Positions 29,233-37,464 of a stretch of DNA of 64,000 nt are shown in pieces. The translations under genes were made by a program, and so were the position numbers. Origin of the DNA: Candidatus Streptomyces philanthi (GTDB lineage Bacteria; Actinomycetota; Actinomycetes; Streptomycetales; Streptomycetaceae); contig CP073042.1 in assembly GCA_018114805.1 (NCBI GenBank), forward strand, positions 3,286,001-3,350,000, written 5' to 3'. The notes beneath the pieces are model-generated. The model ran no database searches and had not been told where the DNA came from. It saw nothing but the letters and a program-made list of their open reading frames with translations. Each line of letters opens with the position of its first letter. Position 1 is the first letter of the stretch.

Positions 29233-30861
29233 GCGCCCCGCCGCCCCGTCCCCACCCGGGCGGCGGCGCACCTGCCAACCCGCTGGCCCGCCTCCGCGCG
29301 GGCCGGTGGCGTTTGAGGGGCCGTACGGCTCGTGCCCCGGGGCCCGCGCCCCCGGCTCCACGCCGGGCCGGTAGGCCGCGCCGCGCCCCCGCCCGTCGCG
29401 AACCGGCCGGCGCCAGCCCGGGCCGCGCGACGGATGCCGGCACGAGGCGGACGGCGGCACTCGTGCCAGGCGTGCTGCGGCGGCGCTCGCGTGGACCGTA
29501 CGGTCCGTACGGCGGGCAGTGCGGGCCCGGTCTGTCGGACGGGCGGCGGCCGGCCGTGACGGGGCGTGCGGGCGGCGTTCCGGTGCCGGGCGCTGCGCCC
29601 CGCTCGTCGCCTGCTGTCTTCCACTCTTCAATGCTCGGTACACCGAACGGCCTCGCGCCGCGCCCGGCGCGACGCCGCCGCCGGCCACCCGGCGCGTGGC
29701 GGCGAAAGCGCGGAAACCTCCAATTACCCCGCACCGCGCCGCGCGCCGCCCCACCGCGCGCGACCGCGCGAAGACCACGGTTACGGAGAGTGCAAGCGTG
29801 ATCGCGCCACGCCGGGGTCGCCGACGCGCTGAGGCAACTCATCGGTACTCGCTTGATATCGACCCTCAAGCCTCGCTCAAATGTGACGCCAGTGGCCTAT
29901 GTGACGGATGTGATCTCACCCCTCGCGACCCCGGGCCGCATGCCGGGCCGCGTGCCGAGCCGCCTGTCGACGGGTCGAGCCCCGGCACGACCGGCCCCGG
30001 CGCCCGCCCCCGGACCGTCGCGCACGGGTGGCGCCCCGCCGGGCGGCGGCCAGGGCCGGGCGGCCTGCGGCCCCACGCGCGGCAGGGCGCCGCGTGGTGG
30101 TGGGCGTAGTGGCGAGGGGTGCGGTGGGGCGGTCGAAGGCCGTTGTGGCGTCGCCGGGTGCGAAGGGTCGGAGTCGGCCCGGCGGCCGGCCAGCGTACGG
30201 GTGGTGACCTGGTGGAGCGCCCCTGGAGCATCGCTCGGGCTAGGTCGCCGGCGGACTCGGCACCCCCGTGCCGGACGGTGCGTCGGCTGTCGGGCGGTGC
30301 GCCGGGGAGGCGCTGTGGTGCCGGGTGGTGTCGGTGCGACGCGAGGGGCCGGCGACCGGCGCGGTGCGGGCTAGCCCGTCCGGGAGCCGTGCGGCCACCC
30401 CTCGCGCGGCCCAGGCAGGCCCCACGCGGGCCGGGCAGGACCACGTGGGCCGGGGAGGGGGCGAGGTCCGCCAGGCGGTGCCTGACGGCGGTACGCGCCG
30501 TCGCCGCTCCGGGCTGGGCCAGCCCGGGCCGCGGGCGGGTACGAGGCGGGCGCTGAGCGGCGCCTACGGCCCGGAGCTGGAGCGGGTCGGGCGCCTGCTG
30601 GGGGCGGGCTGCCCTGGCCGGAGCGTGGTGCGGGCCTGCGGGGGCGACTGACGCCGAGCCAGAAACCGGGCCGCGCGGGGGGCGTGGAGCGCGGTGCGCG
30701 AACGGGGGGCCGCGCGGCCGGAGGGGACTTCGAGCGGTGCGGGCGCTGGGCCGGCGGAGCGCGGGGCCCTCGGCGCGGCAACTCGGTGGCGCGCTGGGCG
30801 GAATGAACGGGCCGGGGACGTGGTTTCCCCTGGCTGCCGGCGACGTGGGCCGGGCATGGAA

Positions 30862-30907
30862 GGGGCCCGGTCGCTGGCGACGGGGGATGCACCAGCGACC
30901 GGGCTCC
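30862..30907. terminator. Strong orphan hairpin
   Basis: GGGGCCCGGTCGCTGG (30862-30877) pairs with CCAGCGACCGGGCTCC (30892-30907) at 15 of 16 positions. No gene adjoins it. On the minus strand a possible -35 TTGCGA (30939-30934) and -10 TACCAT (30917-30912) lie just upstream, so it may be the 5' hairpin of a short transcript. Confidence 0.5.
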
Positions 30908-30988
30908 TAGCATGGTAACAAGAGATCGGCAGTTCGCAAATTCGATCGCGGATTTCAAGACGCGTATTTCCTGGCTAATACCGGGAGT

Positions 30989-31004
30989 TGTGACCAGAGT
31001 CACG
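30989..31004. promoter_or_regulatory. CRP-like site
   Basis: TGTGACCAGAGTCACG matches TGTGA-N6-TCACA at nine of ten fixed positions. It lies in an AT-rich island upstream of the orphan hairpin on the minus strand. Confidence 0.35.
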
Positions 31005-31640
31005 CATCTGGATCGTCTGGAGATCATCTGTACGGTGCCCGTCGGGGACACGCCGTGATCGCCGCACCCCGCGCGGCCCGTCGACTGGGCTAACTCCGCT
31101 ATCCCGACACAATCGCGGCTATCTCATGTCGCGTACGCAACAGCGGCCCCCGGTGGCCGTACGCGGGCACCACGCCCGACCGCCCGCCACACCCGTCGCG
31201 ACCCGGAACAACGCACCGCCCGAACCCGCACCTCAAGGAAACCGTCGGACTCCTAAACCCTTCCGGCGGCCACAAACTCCCGCGAATCGGTCGGGAACTT
31301 CTTAATGACGCGGCGCCCCGCGCCGACGACGTAGCCACCCCCCGACCGCGCCCGCCACGCGCCCCCACGGCCCCGCCGGCCCCCGTTGCCACCTTCCACC
31401 CCTCGTTCGTACACGCCCGCCCGGGGCTTCGCCGCACCCCGCCCCGACAGGTCTTCGCGCTGGTCGTACGGCTGCGGGCGAACGGGCCCGGCCGGACGAG
31501 GCGGGGCGCGGGGTGGTGGGCGCCGCCCCCGGCGCCTTGGCCGTCGCCCCTGTCCGCCATTCGCGTCCGCGGCGGCACCGGGCGCCGCGACGGGCGATCC
31601 GGTGACGCGGTGTCTGTCACCGTCGCGTGCGGATCGTACA

Positions 31641-31683
31641 TTGTGCGGACCGTACGAAAGATTTGTCCGTACTGTACGAACAA
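31641..31683. promoter_or_regulatory. Tandem 21-bp imperfect palindromes (candidate operator)
   Basis: The second unit (31663-31683) is TTGTCCGTAC, a central T, then GTACGAACAA, a 9/10 inverted repeat. The first unit (31641-31661) is a diverged copy, TTGTGCGGAC followed by CGTACGAAAGA, exactly 22 bp upstream. This is a typical arrangement for a TetR-class repressor, but no intact regulator gene is adjacent. Confidence 0.5.
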
Positions 31684-31934
31684 CGCGTTCCGCAAAGACG
31701 CTGCGATATCCCCCGCCCGGTCGTGGCGTGTGGGGAAGAACGGAAGCCGGTAAGTCGTGGCGCGTGCCGTCGCGTACGGGCTCATTCGGTGGGCCTCATC
31801 CGTCGGCGTCGGATTCGATCACCTGACGTCCCACGAACGGCATCCGCGCACTGGCCGTGCAAACAATCGGGCAAACGGGTCAGTTGAGCGGACGTGTCAT
31901 TGGTGGGAAACGGCACCCCGGAACAGGGCCCATA

Positions 31935-31951
31935 CGGAATACGATATTCCG
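31935..31951. promoter_or_regulatory. Perfect 17-bp palindrome
   Basis: CGGAATA-CGA-TATTCCG is a perfect inverted repeat in an AT-rich patch about 85 bp before the insertion sequence. A possible orphan operator. Confidence 0.35.
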
Positions 31952-32080
31952 AAAACGGCGTCCCCCGCCCTCGTGCGCACCGCGCCCACCGTTCCGGTCT
32001 CCCGTACTCCGGTACCTCCACCGGCGAAGCCGTCTGGAAACAACGCGTTGCTGTGCGGGCTCCATGATCGTTGATCTTGC

Positions 32081-33376
32081 GTGGTCATATCTCAGTCGAT
32101 GTCCCAACAACTTGCCTCGCGGTTGGGCACGTTGCTCCCCCATCTCAACGAACGGCAGAGGCGGTTGCTGCTGGCCGCAGAGGCCCGTGAGCTTGGGCAT
32201 GGCGGAATACGTGCGGTGTCCCACGCGACTGGTGTCAGCGAAACGACGGTGCGTAAAGGCATCGCCGAACTCGCAGATGAACCGTCGCCCTTTCCAGGTG
32301 GTCGCGTTCGACGCCCTGGAGGCGGCCGCAAGAACGCAGCCTCGAAGGACCCAGGACTGCTGCCTGCCCTCTTGGCGTTGGTCGAGCCGGATGAGCGAGG
32401 CGATCCCATGTCGCCCTTGAGGTGGACGACCAAGTCGCTGCGGCATCTCGCCGACGAGCTGACCCAAAAGGGGCATCCAGTCTCCGCGACCACGGTCGGG
32501 AAACTGCTGCATGAGAACGGGTTCAGTCTTCAGGGCAACGCCAAGACCCTGGAGGGAAAGCAACACCCTGACCGAGACGCCCAGTTCCATTACATCAACA
32601 GCCAAGTCAAGGAACATCAGGCGGCGGGCGAGCCGGTCATCAGCGTTGATACGAAGAAAAAGGAGATGGTCGGTCGGTTCCACAACCCGGGGCGAGAGTG
32701 GCGCCCAAAGGGAGAGCCGATCCACGTAGAAGATCACTCTCTGTTCTGGCGCGGCGAGATCCAACAGGTCATCCCCTACGGGATCTACGACATCGGGGCC
32801 AACACGGGCTGGGTCAATGTCGGTGTGGAGCACGACACATCGGCCTTCGCGGTCGCTTCTATTCGCCGATGGTGGGATAACCGCGGCAAGACCGACTATC
32901 CGAGCGCCAAGCGCCTTCTCATCACGGCGGACTCCGGCAGCTCGAACTCTCCGCGATACCGACTTTGGAAGTCTGAACTCGCAGCTCTGGCCGAGGAAAC
33001 CGGCTTGGCTATTACCGTCTGCCACTTTCCGCCTGGAACATCGAAGTGGAATAAGGTCGAGCACCGCCTCTTCTCTCACATCACCATGAACTGGCGCGGA
33101 CGCCCGCTGACCAGCCACGAAGTCGTCATCAAAACCATCGAATCCACCCGCACTCGCTCCGGCCTGCGCGTCGAAGCCGAACTCGACACACGCTCCTATC
33201 CGATCGGGGTCACGGTGAGCAAGGAGTACTTGGACTCCTTGCCGATCCAGCCACACGACACTCACGGCGCCTGGAACTACACCATCGACCCGCACGATCA
33301 CTGCACTGCGCCTGCGGCAAGCAGAAACCCAGGTCCATCCAGTCGGAAGTCCTGGAGATGCTCTCCCACCCCGTGA
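32081..33376 (+). CDS. ISAzo13-family DDE transposase
   Basis: 431 residues (ATG 32099 is an alternative start). The N-terminal HTH reads IRAVSHATGVSETTVRKGIA, followed by a second winged HTH (KSLRHLADELTQKGHPVSAT). The catalytic core has PVISVDTKKKEMVG (first Asp), LLITADSGSSNSPRYRLWKS (second Asp) and CHFPPGTSKWNKVEHRLFSH (Glu), matching the Rhodopirellula/ISAzo13 transposase family. The family core ends at HGAWNYTI; the remaining 27 residues are unusual and lead into a slippery site at 33325-33331. Confidence 0.93.
   Translation: MVISQSMSQQLASRLGTLLPHLNERQRRLLLAAEARELGHGGIRAVSHATGVSETTVRKGIAELADEPSPFPGGRVRRPGGGRKNAASKDPGLLPALLALVEPDERGDPMSPLRWTTKSLRHLADELTQKGHPVSATTVGKLLHENGFSLQGNAKTLEGKQHPDRDAQFHYINSQVKEHQAAGEPVISVDTKKKEMVGRFHNPGREWRPKGEPIHVEDHSLFWRGEIQQVIPYGIYDIGANTGWVNVGVEHDTSAFAVASIRRWWDNRGKTDYPSAKRLLITADSGSSNSPRYRLWKSELAALAEETGLAITVCHFPPGTSKWNKVEHRLFSHITMNWRGRPLTSHEVVIKTIESTRTRSGLRVEAELDTRSYPIGVTVSKEYLDSLPIQPHDTHGAWNYTIDPHDHCTAPAASRNPGPSSRKSWRCSPTP
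33325..33356 (+). promoter_or_regulatory. Candidate programmed -1 ribosomal frameshift signal
   Basis: In the transposase frame the codons are AGA AAC CCA, giving the heptamer A-AAC-CCA (33325-33331), an X-XXY-YYZ slippery site. Six bases later TCCAG (33338-33342) can pair with CTGGA (33352-33356). A -1 slip leads directly into the second ORF, which is open from upstream of this point. Confidence 0.55.
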
Positions 33377-34182
33377 TGACCGGGATGACTCGGGATGAAC
33401 TGGCCCAGCTTATCGCGCTTCTGGAGCCAGCCCAGGCGGCCAAGGCCGAGCAACGGAACTACGACCGACGAGGCGGGAAACGACGACGTATGAAAGGGGC
33501 AGGCGGGATGACGGTGATCACGCCTGCAGCCCGGACTGTGGCCACGCTCGTCTATCTCCGCGGGATCTGCACGATGCCCGTTCTTCAGGACCTCCTCGGA
33601 GTAACCCGAAGCGGCCTCCAGAAACCCATGCGGGAGACCCGAGCCCTCCTGACAGAACACAACCACACAGTGCGCGCCATCGACCTCAGGCTTACCACCA
33701 CGCAAGCCGTCCGGGACTTTGTCGCTTCTGCCGGCTCCCTCCAGGAAATCCACCCTCAAGAAGCACTGCGGCATCCGGCCATCACGGGTATGAGCCATGC
33801 CGAACTCGATGCCATCACCACGCGCTTGGCTACTCGGTACCAAGCCCGGCTCCAAGAAATGCGACACAACCGACGCGGAGCCGAGCTGAAGAAGGACCCG
33901 GGCACAGTCATCTACAACAAGATCACCAACGAGGGCCGCGTTCTTGCCGCGATTCTCGCCATGCGACAGGTCGCCACCCGTCCGGTAATCGCCGAACTGT
34001 TCAAGGTAAGCCCTCGAACCATCGGCAACGCGCTTGTGGAACTGCGCCCGCTCCTCAAAGGAGACGGATGCAACCCCACCCCCGTTCACCGGGCACAACG
34101 GTTTCATAGCGCGGAGGAACTTCTCCGCTATGTCGAGTATGTCGAGGCCAGGGAGGAATCGAATACCCGTGCGGAACCATAA
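33358..34182 (+). CDS. IS-encoded protein with tandem HTH repeats
   Basis: 274 residues from ATG 33358, but the frame is open upstream and GGAG abuts the ATG too closely for a good ribosome site. Two internal repeats of about 120 residues are seen. They begin LSHPVMTGMTRDELAQLIAL and LRHPAITGMSHAELDAITTR, each ending in an HTH (VLQDLLGVTRSGLQKPMRET and VIAELFKVSPRTIGNALVEL). This resembles the HTH_Tnp_4 module found before some DDE domains. It overlaps the transposase end by 19 bp in the -1 frame and may be made mainly as a C-terminal extension of the transposase. Confidence 0.75.
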   Translation: MLSHPVMTGMTRDELAQLIALLEPAQAAKAEQRNYDRRGGKRRRMKGAGGMTVITPAARTVATLVYLRGICTMPVLQDLLGVTRSGLQKPMRETRALLTEHNHTVRAIDLRLTTTQAVRDFVASAGSLQEIHPQEALRHPAITGMSHAELDAITTRLATRYQARLQEMRHNRRGAELKKDPGTVIYNKITNEGRVLAAILAMRQVATRPVIAELFKVSPRTIGNALVELRPLLKGDGCNPTPVHRAQRFHSAEELLRYVEYVEAREESNTRAEP

Positions 34183-34374
34183 GGTTGTTTGCGCACGGCT
34201 TCGGCCTTCCGCCAGCGACGGCCATTTGTCCGTAGGCCGCACCCCACCCCCGCGCCGGGTCTCTCGCGCCGGTCGCCCCACCACGCGCGCTCCCGCCCGG
34301 CCGCCTCCCCGCGCCCCGCGACCCCGTCCCCGGGGAGAGGTGCGCGCGGGCGGGCCCGGGTGGGCCCGTGGGCG

Positions 34375-35358
34375 TCAGCTCAGGGTGACCTGACGGTTGG
34401 TGAGCCCGCTGCGCGCGCGGCGCTCGTCGGGCGTCAGCGGCGCCTCGGTCGCGAGCGCGCCGGCGAGCCGCTCCGCGAACTGCGCGGTGGGCTTCTCCAC
34501 GTCGTCCGCGCGCGTCGCGGTCGGCAGGTCCCACACCGGCACCGTCAGGCCGTGCGCGCGGAACGAGCCGACCAGCCGCGTGCCCTCGCCGAGCGAGGGC
34601 ACGCCGGCCGCGTGCAGCCGGGCGAGCGCGTCGAGGAGCTTCTCCTCCGGGTGGGTCATCACCCACCGCAGGTGGTTCTTGTCCGGCGTCTCGCACCAGT
34701 ACGCCGACTCGACGCCGGTCAGCCGGACCGTCGGGATCGCGGCCTCGTTCGCCCGCTCCAGGGACGCGGTGACCTCGGCGCTGGCGTTCTCCGCGTCCTC
34801 GATCCAGAACTCGAACCCCTGGTGCACCACCGGCTCGAAGGGGCGGTCGAGGTCCAGCAGGTCCTGGAGCCGCGGCCCGTCGGCCGGCGCCCGGCCGGCG
34901 CCCGGTGCGTCGCCGGCCGCGACGGGCGTGCCCGGCTCGGCGGTCAGCGCGCGGCGCAACGTGCTCGCCAGGTCGCGGCTCAGGTCGCCCGACGTGGTGT
35001 CGTTCTGGAGGCCGATCAGCACGGCGCCGTCGTCGCGGCGCAGCGCGGGCCAGGCCATGGGCAGCACCGTGGCGAGCGTGACCGACGGAACTCCGTCCGG
35101 CAGCCCCTCCTTGAGGTGCAGCTCCACGGTGGCGGCGGGCACCAGCTCGCGCAGCGCGACCCAGTCCGCCTCGCCGGGCAGCCCCTCGAACGGGCGCTGC
35201 ACCAGTTCGGTCACCGCGTGCGCGGCGGCCCGGCCGTGGCACGCCTTGTAGCGCCGGCCCGAATTGCACGGGCAGGGCTCGCGAGCCCCGACCACGGGGT
35301 AGGCATCGGCCGCGCCCTGGGGCGTGGTCTTCGGCTGGGGGCTGCGCTTCTTGGCCAT
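34375..35358 (-). CDS. SEC-C motif protein (DUF5926-like)
   Basis: 327 residues. The N-terminal zinc-binding SEC-C motif reads REPCPCNSGRRYKACHGRAA (CXCX8CH). The rest is a conserved actinobacterial domain with no known activity, containing YWCETPDKNHLRWVMTHPEE. It starts at ATG 35356-35358. It belongs to the conserved gene neighbourhood of this chromosomal region. A role in protein quality control is only suggested by the SecA-like zinc knuckle. Confidence 0.85.
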   Translation of the reverse strand: MAKKRSPQPKTTPQGAADAYPVVGAREPCPCNSGRRYKACHGRAAAHAVTELVQRPFEGLPGEADWVALRELVPAATVELHLKEGLPDGVPSVTLATVLPMAWPALRRDDGAVLIGLQNDTTSGDLSRDLASTLRRALTAEPGTPVAAGDAPGAGRAPADGPRLQDLLDLDRPFEPVVHQGFEFWIEDAENASAEVTASLERANEAAIPTVRLTGVESAYWCETPDKNHLRWVMTHPEEKLLDALARLHAAGVPSLGEGTRLVGSFRAHGLTVPVWDLPTATRADDVEKPTAQFAERLAGALATEAPLTPDERRARSGLTNRQVTLS

Positions 35359-35615
35359 GGTGTGGCTGTCTCCCGGTCGGTACGGCTCCTACGCGTCGCC
35401 GAGCCTAGCCCTTCCGGTACGCGGGTCCGCCAGAGCGCGCGCCAGGCGGCGCGACGCGCGGCCCGACACGCGGCCGACACGGAACCGGATTCCGGCAGTC
35501 GGGCACCGGGCCGCGGTCCGCCGTGAGAACGCCCGGGCCCGAACCACCGGAGGGGCCGGCGTGGCCCCGTGCCCCCGCCCGATGCGACCGGGCCGGTTCA
35601 CTGAGCCGGGGTGCC

Positions 35616-36239
35616 TCAGGCGGTGCCGTCCGGCTCGCCCAGCTCGCCCAGCTCGTTCAACTCTTCAAGGCCGCCCAGGCCGCCGTCGAGCCCGCCCAGC
35701 GGCTCGGGGTGCGGCGTCGCGTAGCGCAGTCCGGGGGAGAGGACGACGCGCGAGGGCGTCTCGGGCGACGCGTCATGGGGGGACAAGACGGCCCATACAG
35801 TGACTTCGCCGTGTCCGTCCCGTACGCCCCAATCCTCGGCGAGCGCCGTGATGATGTGCAGGCCCCGACCGCCACCGGCCGTGATCGACGGCGTGGCTGG
35901 AAGTGGTCTTGTCGGGCCGGCGCCGTCGGTCGCCTCGACCGTGAGCCTGCCGCACGTCTCCACGTGCCAGGCCGCGCGCATCGCGCCGGCGGCCCCGCCG
36001 CCCACGGTGTCGTGACCGCTCGCCCCGCCGTCGTGAACGTCCAGCAGGCGCCCGTCCCGACACGCGTTGCTGAGCAGTTCGGAAAGGATCAGTACTGCGT
36101 CGTCTATGACCGACTCCGGCACCCCGCTGGAGCGAAGCTCCCCGCGCATCCGGTGCCGCGCCTCACCCATGCCCGCAGGGCCATGGGGAACGGACATAGT
36201 CGACGACGTCGGCACTTCCTGTGCCACCACCAACGCCAC
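35616..36239 (-). CDS. RsbW/SpoIIAB-like ATP-binding regulator
   Basis: About 207 residues from GTG 36239 (GTG 36227 and ATG 36197 are alternatives). The start VALVVAQEVPTSSTMSVPHG is followed by the N-box AVLILSELLSNACRDGR and lid motif GGGRGLHIITALAEDWGV. The C-terminal tail is a Leu/Gly/Glu repeat (LGGLEELNELGELGEPDGTA). The family controls sigma factors or anti-sigma antagonists during development. The frame continues upstream into the GDPD gene only because that gene is frameshifted. Confidence 0.82.
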   Translation of the reverse strand: MALVVAQEVPTSSTMSVPHGPAGMGEARHRMRGELRSSGVPESVIDDAVLILSELLSNACRDGRLLDVHDGGASGHDTVGGGAAGAMRAAWHVETCGRLTVEATDGAGPTRPLPATPSITAGGGRGLHIITALAEDWGVRDGHGEVTVWAVLSPHDASPETPSRVVLSPGLRYATPHPEPLGGLDGGLGGLEELNELGELGEPDGTA

Positions 36240-36339
36240 CCCCCAGACCCCCCTTGCCCCATGCCAAGAGGTGGATGCCCGGAGGAAGTGGATCGGAAAC
36301 CGGCCAACTGCGATCGGGTGGCGTACTCGTCGTGATCGC

Positions 36340-37208
36340 CTACGTACCGAATGCGCCGGTGCACTCCGTGTCATGGGCGTATGTGCGCCCGAGTTGGGAC
36401 AGCACCTGCTTCGGCCGGTTGGTGATGATGGCCTCGACCCCGAGCGTACGCACAGGTCGACGTCGGCCGGCTCGTTCACGGTCCATACGTGCACCCGGTG
36501 CCCCGCGCGGTGCAGGCGGGCGACGAACCCGGGGTGGTTGCGGACGATGCGCACACTGGGGCCCGCGATGCTCACGCCCGCGGGCAGCCGGCCGTCCCGC
36601 AGCCGGGGCGAGAGGAACTGCGTGAGGTAGACGGTGGGCAGGCCGGGGGCCGCCGCGCGTACCCGGTGCAGCGAGCGCGCCGAGAAGCTCATGATCCGCA
36701 CCGGCGCGGGCTCGTCCGGCGCGCTCGGGCCGCCCGCCAGGCCGAACCGGCGCAACAGCGTCAGCAGCCGCTCCTCCACCTGCCCGGCCCAGCGCGTCGG
36801 GTGCTTGGTCTCGATGGCGAGGCCGACCGGGCGCCCCGCGTCGGCGACGAGTTCGAGCAGCCGCTCTAGGGTCAGCACGGAGGCGGCGTCCCGGTCCGGT
36901 ACCTCGGCGTCGGCGGCCTGCCCCTTCCAAGAACCGAAGTCAAGGGCGGCGAGGTCGGACAGCTCCATGCTGGAGACCGCCCCCCGCCCGTTGGACGTCC
37001 GGTTCACCCGTCGGTCGTGCACGCACACCAGGTGCCCGTCGGCGGTCAGCCGTACGTCGCACTCAAGGGCGTCGGCGCCCTCCGCGATGGCTCGCTCGTA
37101 CGCGATCAGGGTGTGCTCGGGTTCCGCTTCGGAGGCCCCGCGGTGGGCGACGACGAACGGGCTGTGCGGGCCGGGGCGACTGTCCCCGGCCGGGCGCGCA
37201 AAGGTCAC
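36340..37208 (-). pseudogene. Glycerophosphodiester phosphodiesterase family protein, frameshifted near its end
   Basis: A TIM-barrel enzyme hydrolysing glycerophosphodiesters. FVVAHRGASEAEPEHTLIAY contains the catalytic HRG, followed by ALECDVRLTADGHLVCVHD with Glu, Asp and His metal and acid/base residues. The frame runs to DVDLCVR, where a one-base loss near 36444 diverts it. The correct frame continues LGVEAIITNRPKQVLSQLGR and stops at 36340. All catalytic residues lie before the break. GTG 37208 is the likely start. Confidence 0.8.
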
Positions 37209-37464
37209 CGCGTTATGGTGCCACTGCCCGGCGCGCGCCGCCTCGGTGGCACCCGCCCCCGCGGCGGCTCACCCGTTCCGTCCGTTGCACCCAGGCCGAA
37301 GTGGGGGAGCGCCGGGTGAGGCTGACGGCGGTCCGCCGCCCTCCGGGGCGGTCCGCCGCTCCTTACGGCGGCCTGACAGGCCGTGGGAAAGGCTGGTGGC
37401 AGACCTTCGTACGCGATGGCCGCCCGCCACCTGACCGAAACGTCGTGCATCTGAGGAGTGAGCT

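Larger units (their letters stand above)
29233..32035. other. Gene-poor region with orphan regulatory elements
   Basis: About 2.8 kb without a credible coding sequence. Open frames are Arg/Pro/Ala-rich translation noise. It contains a strong hairpin at 30862-30907, a CRP-like site at 30989-31004, tandem palindromes at 31641-31683 and a palindrome at 31935-31951. A minus-strand ATG at 31641 opens MYDPHATVTDTASPDRPSRR, which could be the remnant of a TetR start, but no HTH follows. I read it as a decayed or rearranged region beside the insertion sequence. Confidence 0.5.
32036..34192 (+). mobile_element. ISAzo13-type insertion sequence with two overlapping ORFs
   Basis: The element contains a DDE transposase and a second HTH-repeat ORF, and is clearly less GC-rich than its surroundings. 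Candidate ends share a short inverted repeat: GGAAACAAC at 32036-32044 and GTTGTTTGC at 34184-34192 (8 of 9 complementary). I see no target duplication, so the exact ends are tentative. It lies between the gene-poor region and the SEC-C gene, apparently without breaking a gene. Confidence 0.75.

Noticed and set aside
29866..31051. Minus-strand open frames of 97-226 residues in the gene-poor region
   Set aside because: They are Arg/Pro/Ala-rich, lack ribosome sites and show no family motif.
30860..31060. A c-di-AMP (ydaO-type) riboswitch on the minus strand
   Set aside because: The hairpin and CRP-like site recall leaders of cell-wall hydrolase genes, but I could not find the conserved aptamer core, and no gene follows.
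31099..31641. A TetR regulator gene on the minus strand starting at 31641
   Set aside because: The first ~30 codons look plausible and lie by an operator, but no HTH or helical domain follows.
34375..35358. SecA-related translocase
   Set aside because: Only the short SEC-C zinc motif is shared; there are no helicase motifs.
35616..37208. Apparent GDPD-ATPase fusion protein
   Set aside because: The fusion exists only because the GDPD gene is frameshifted near 36444; the true GDPD end lies in another frame and the regulator has its own start.
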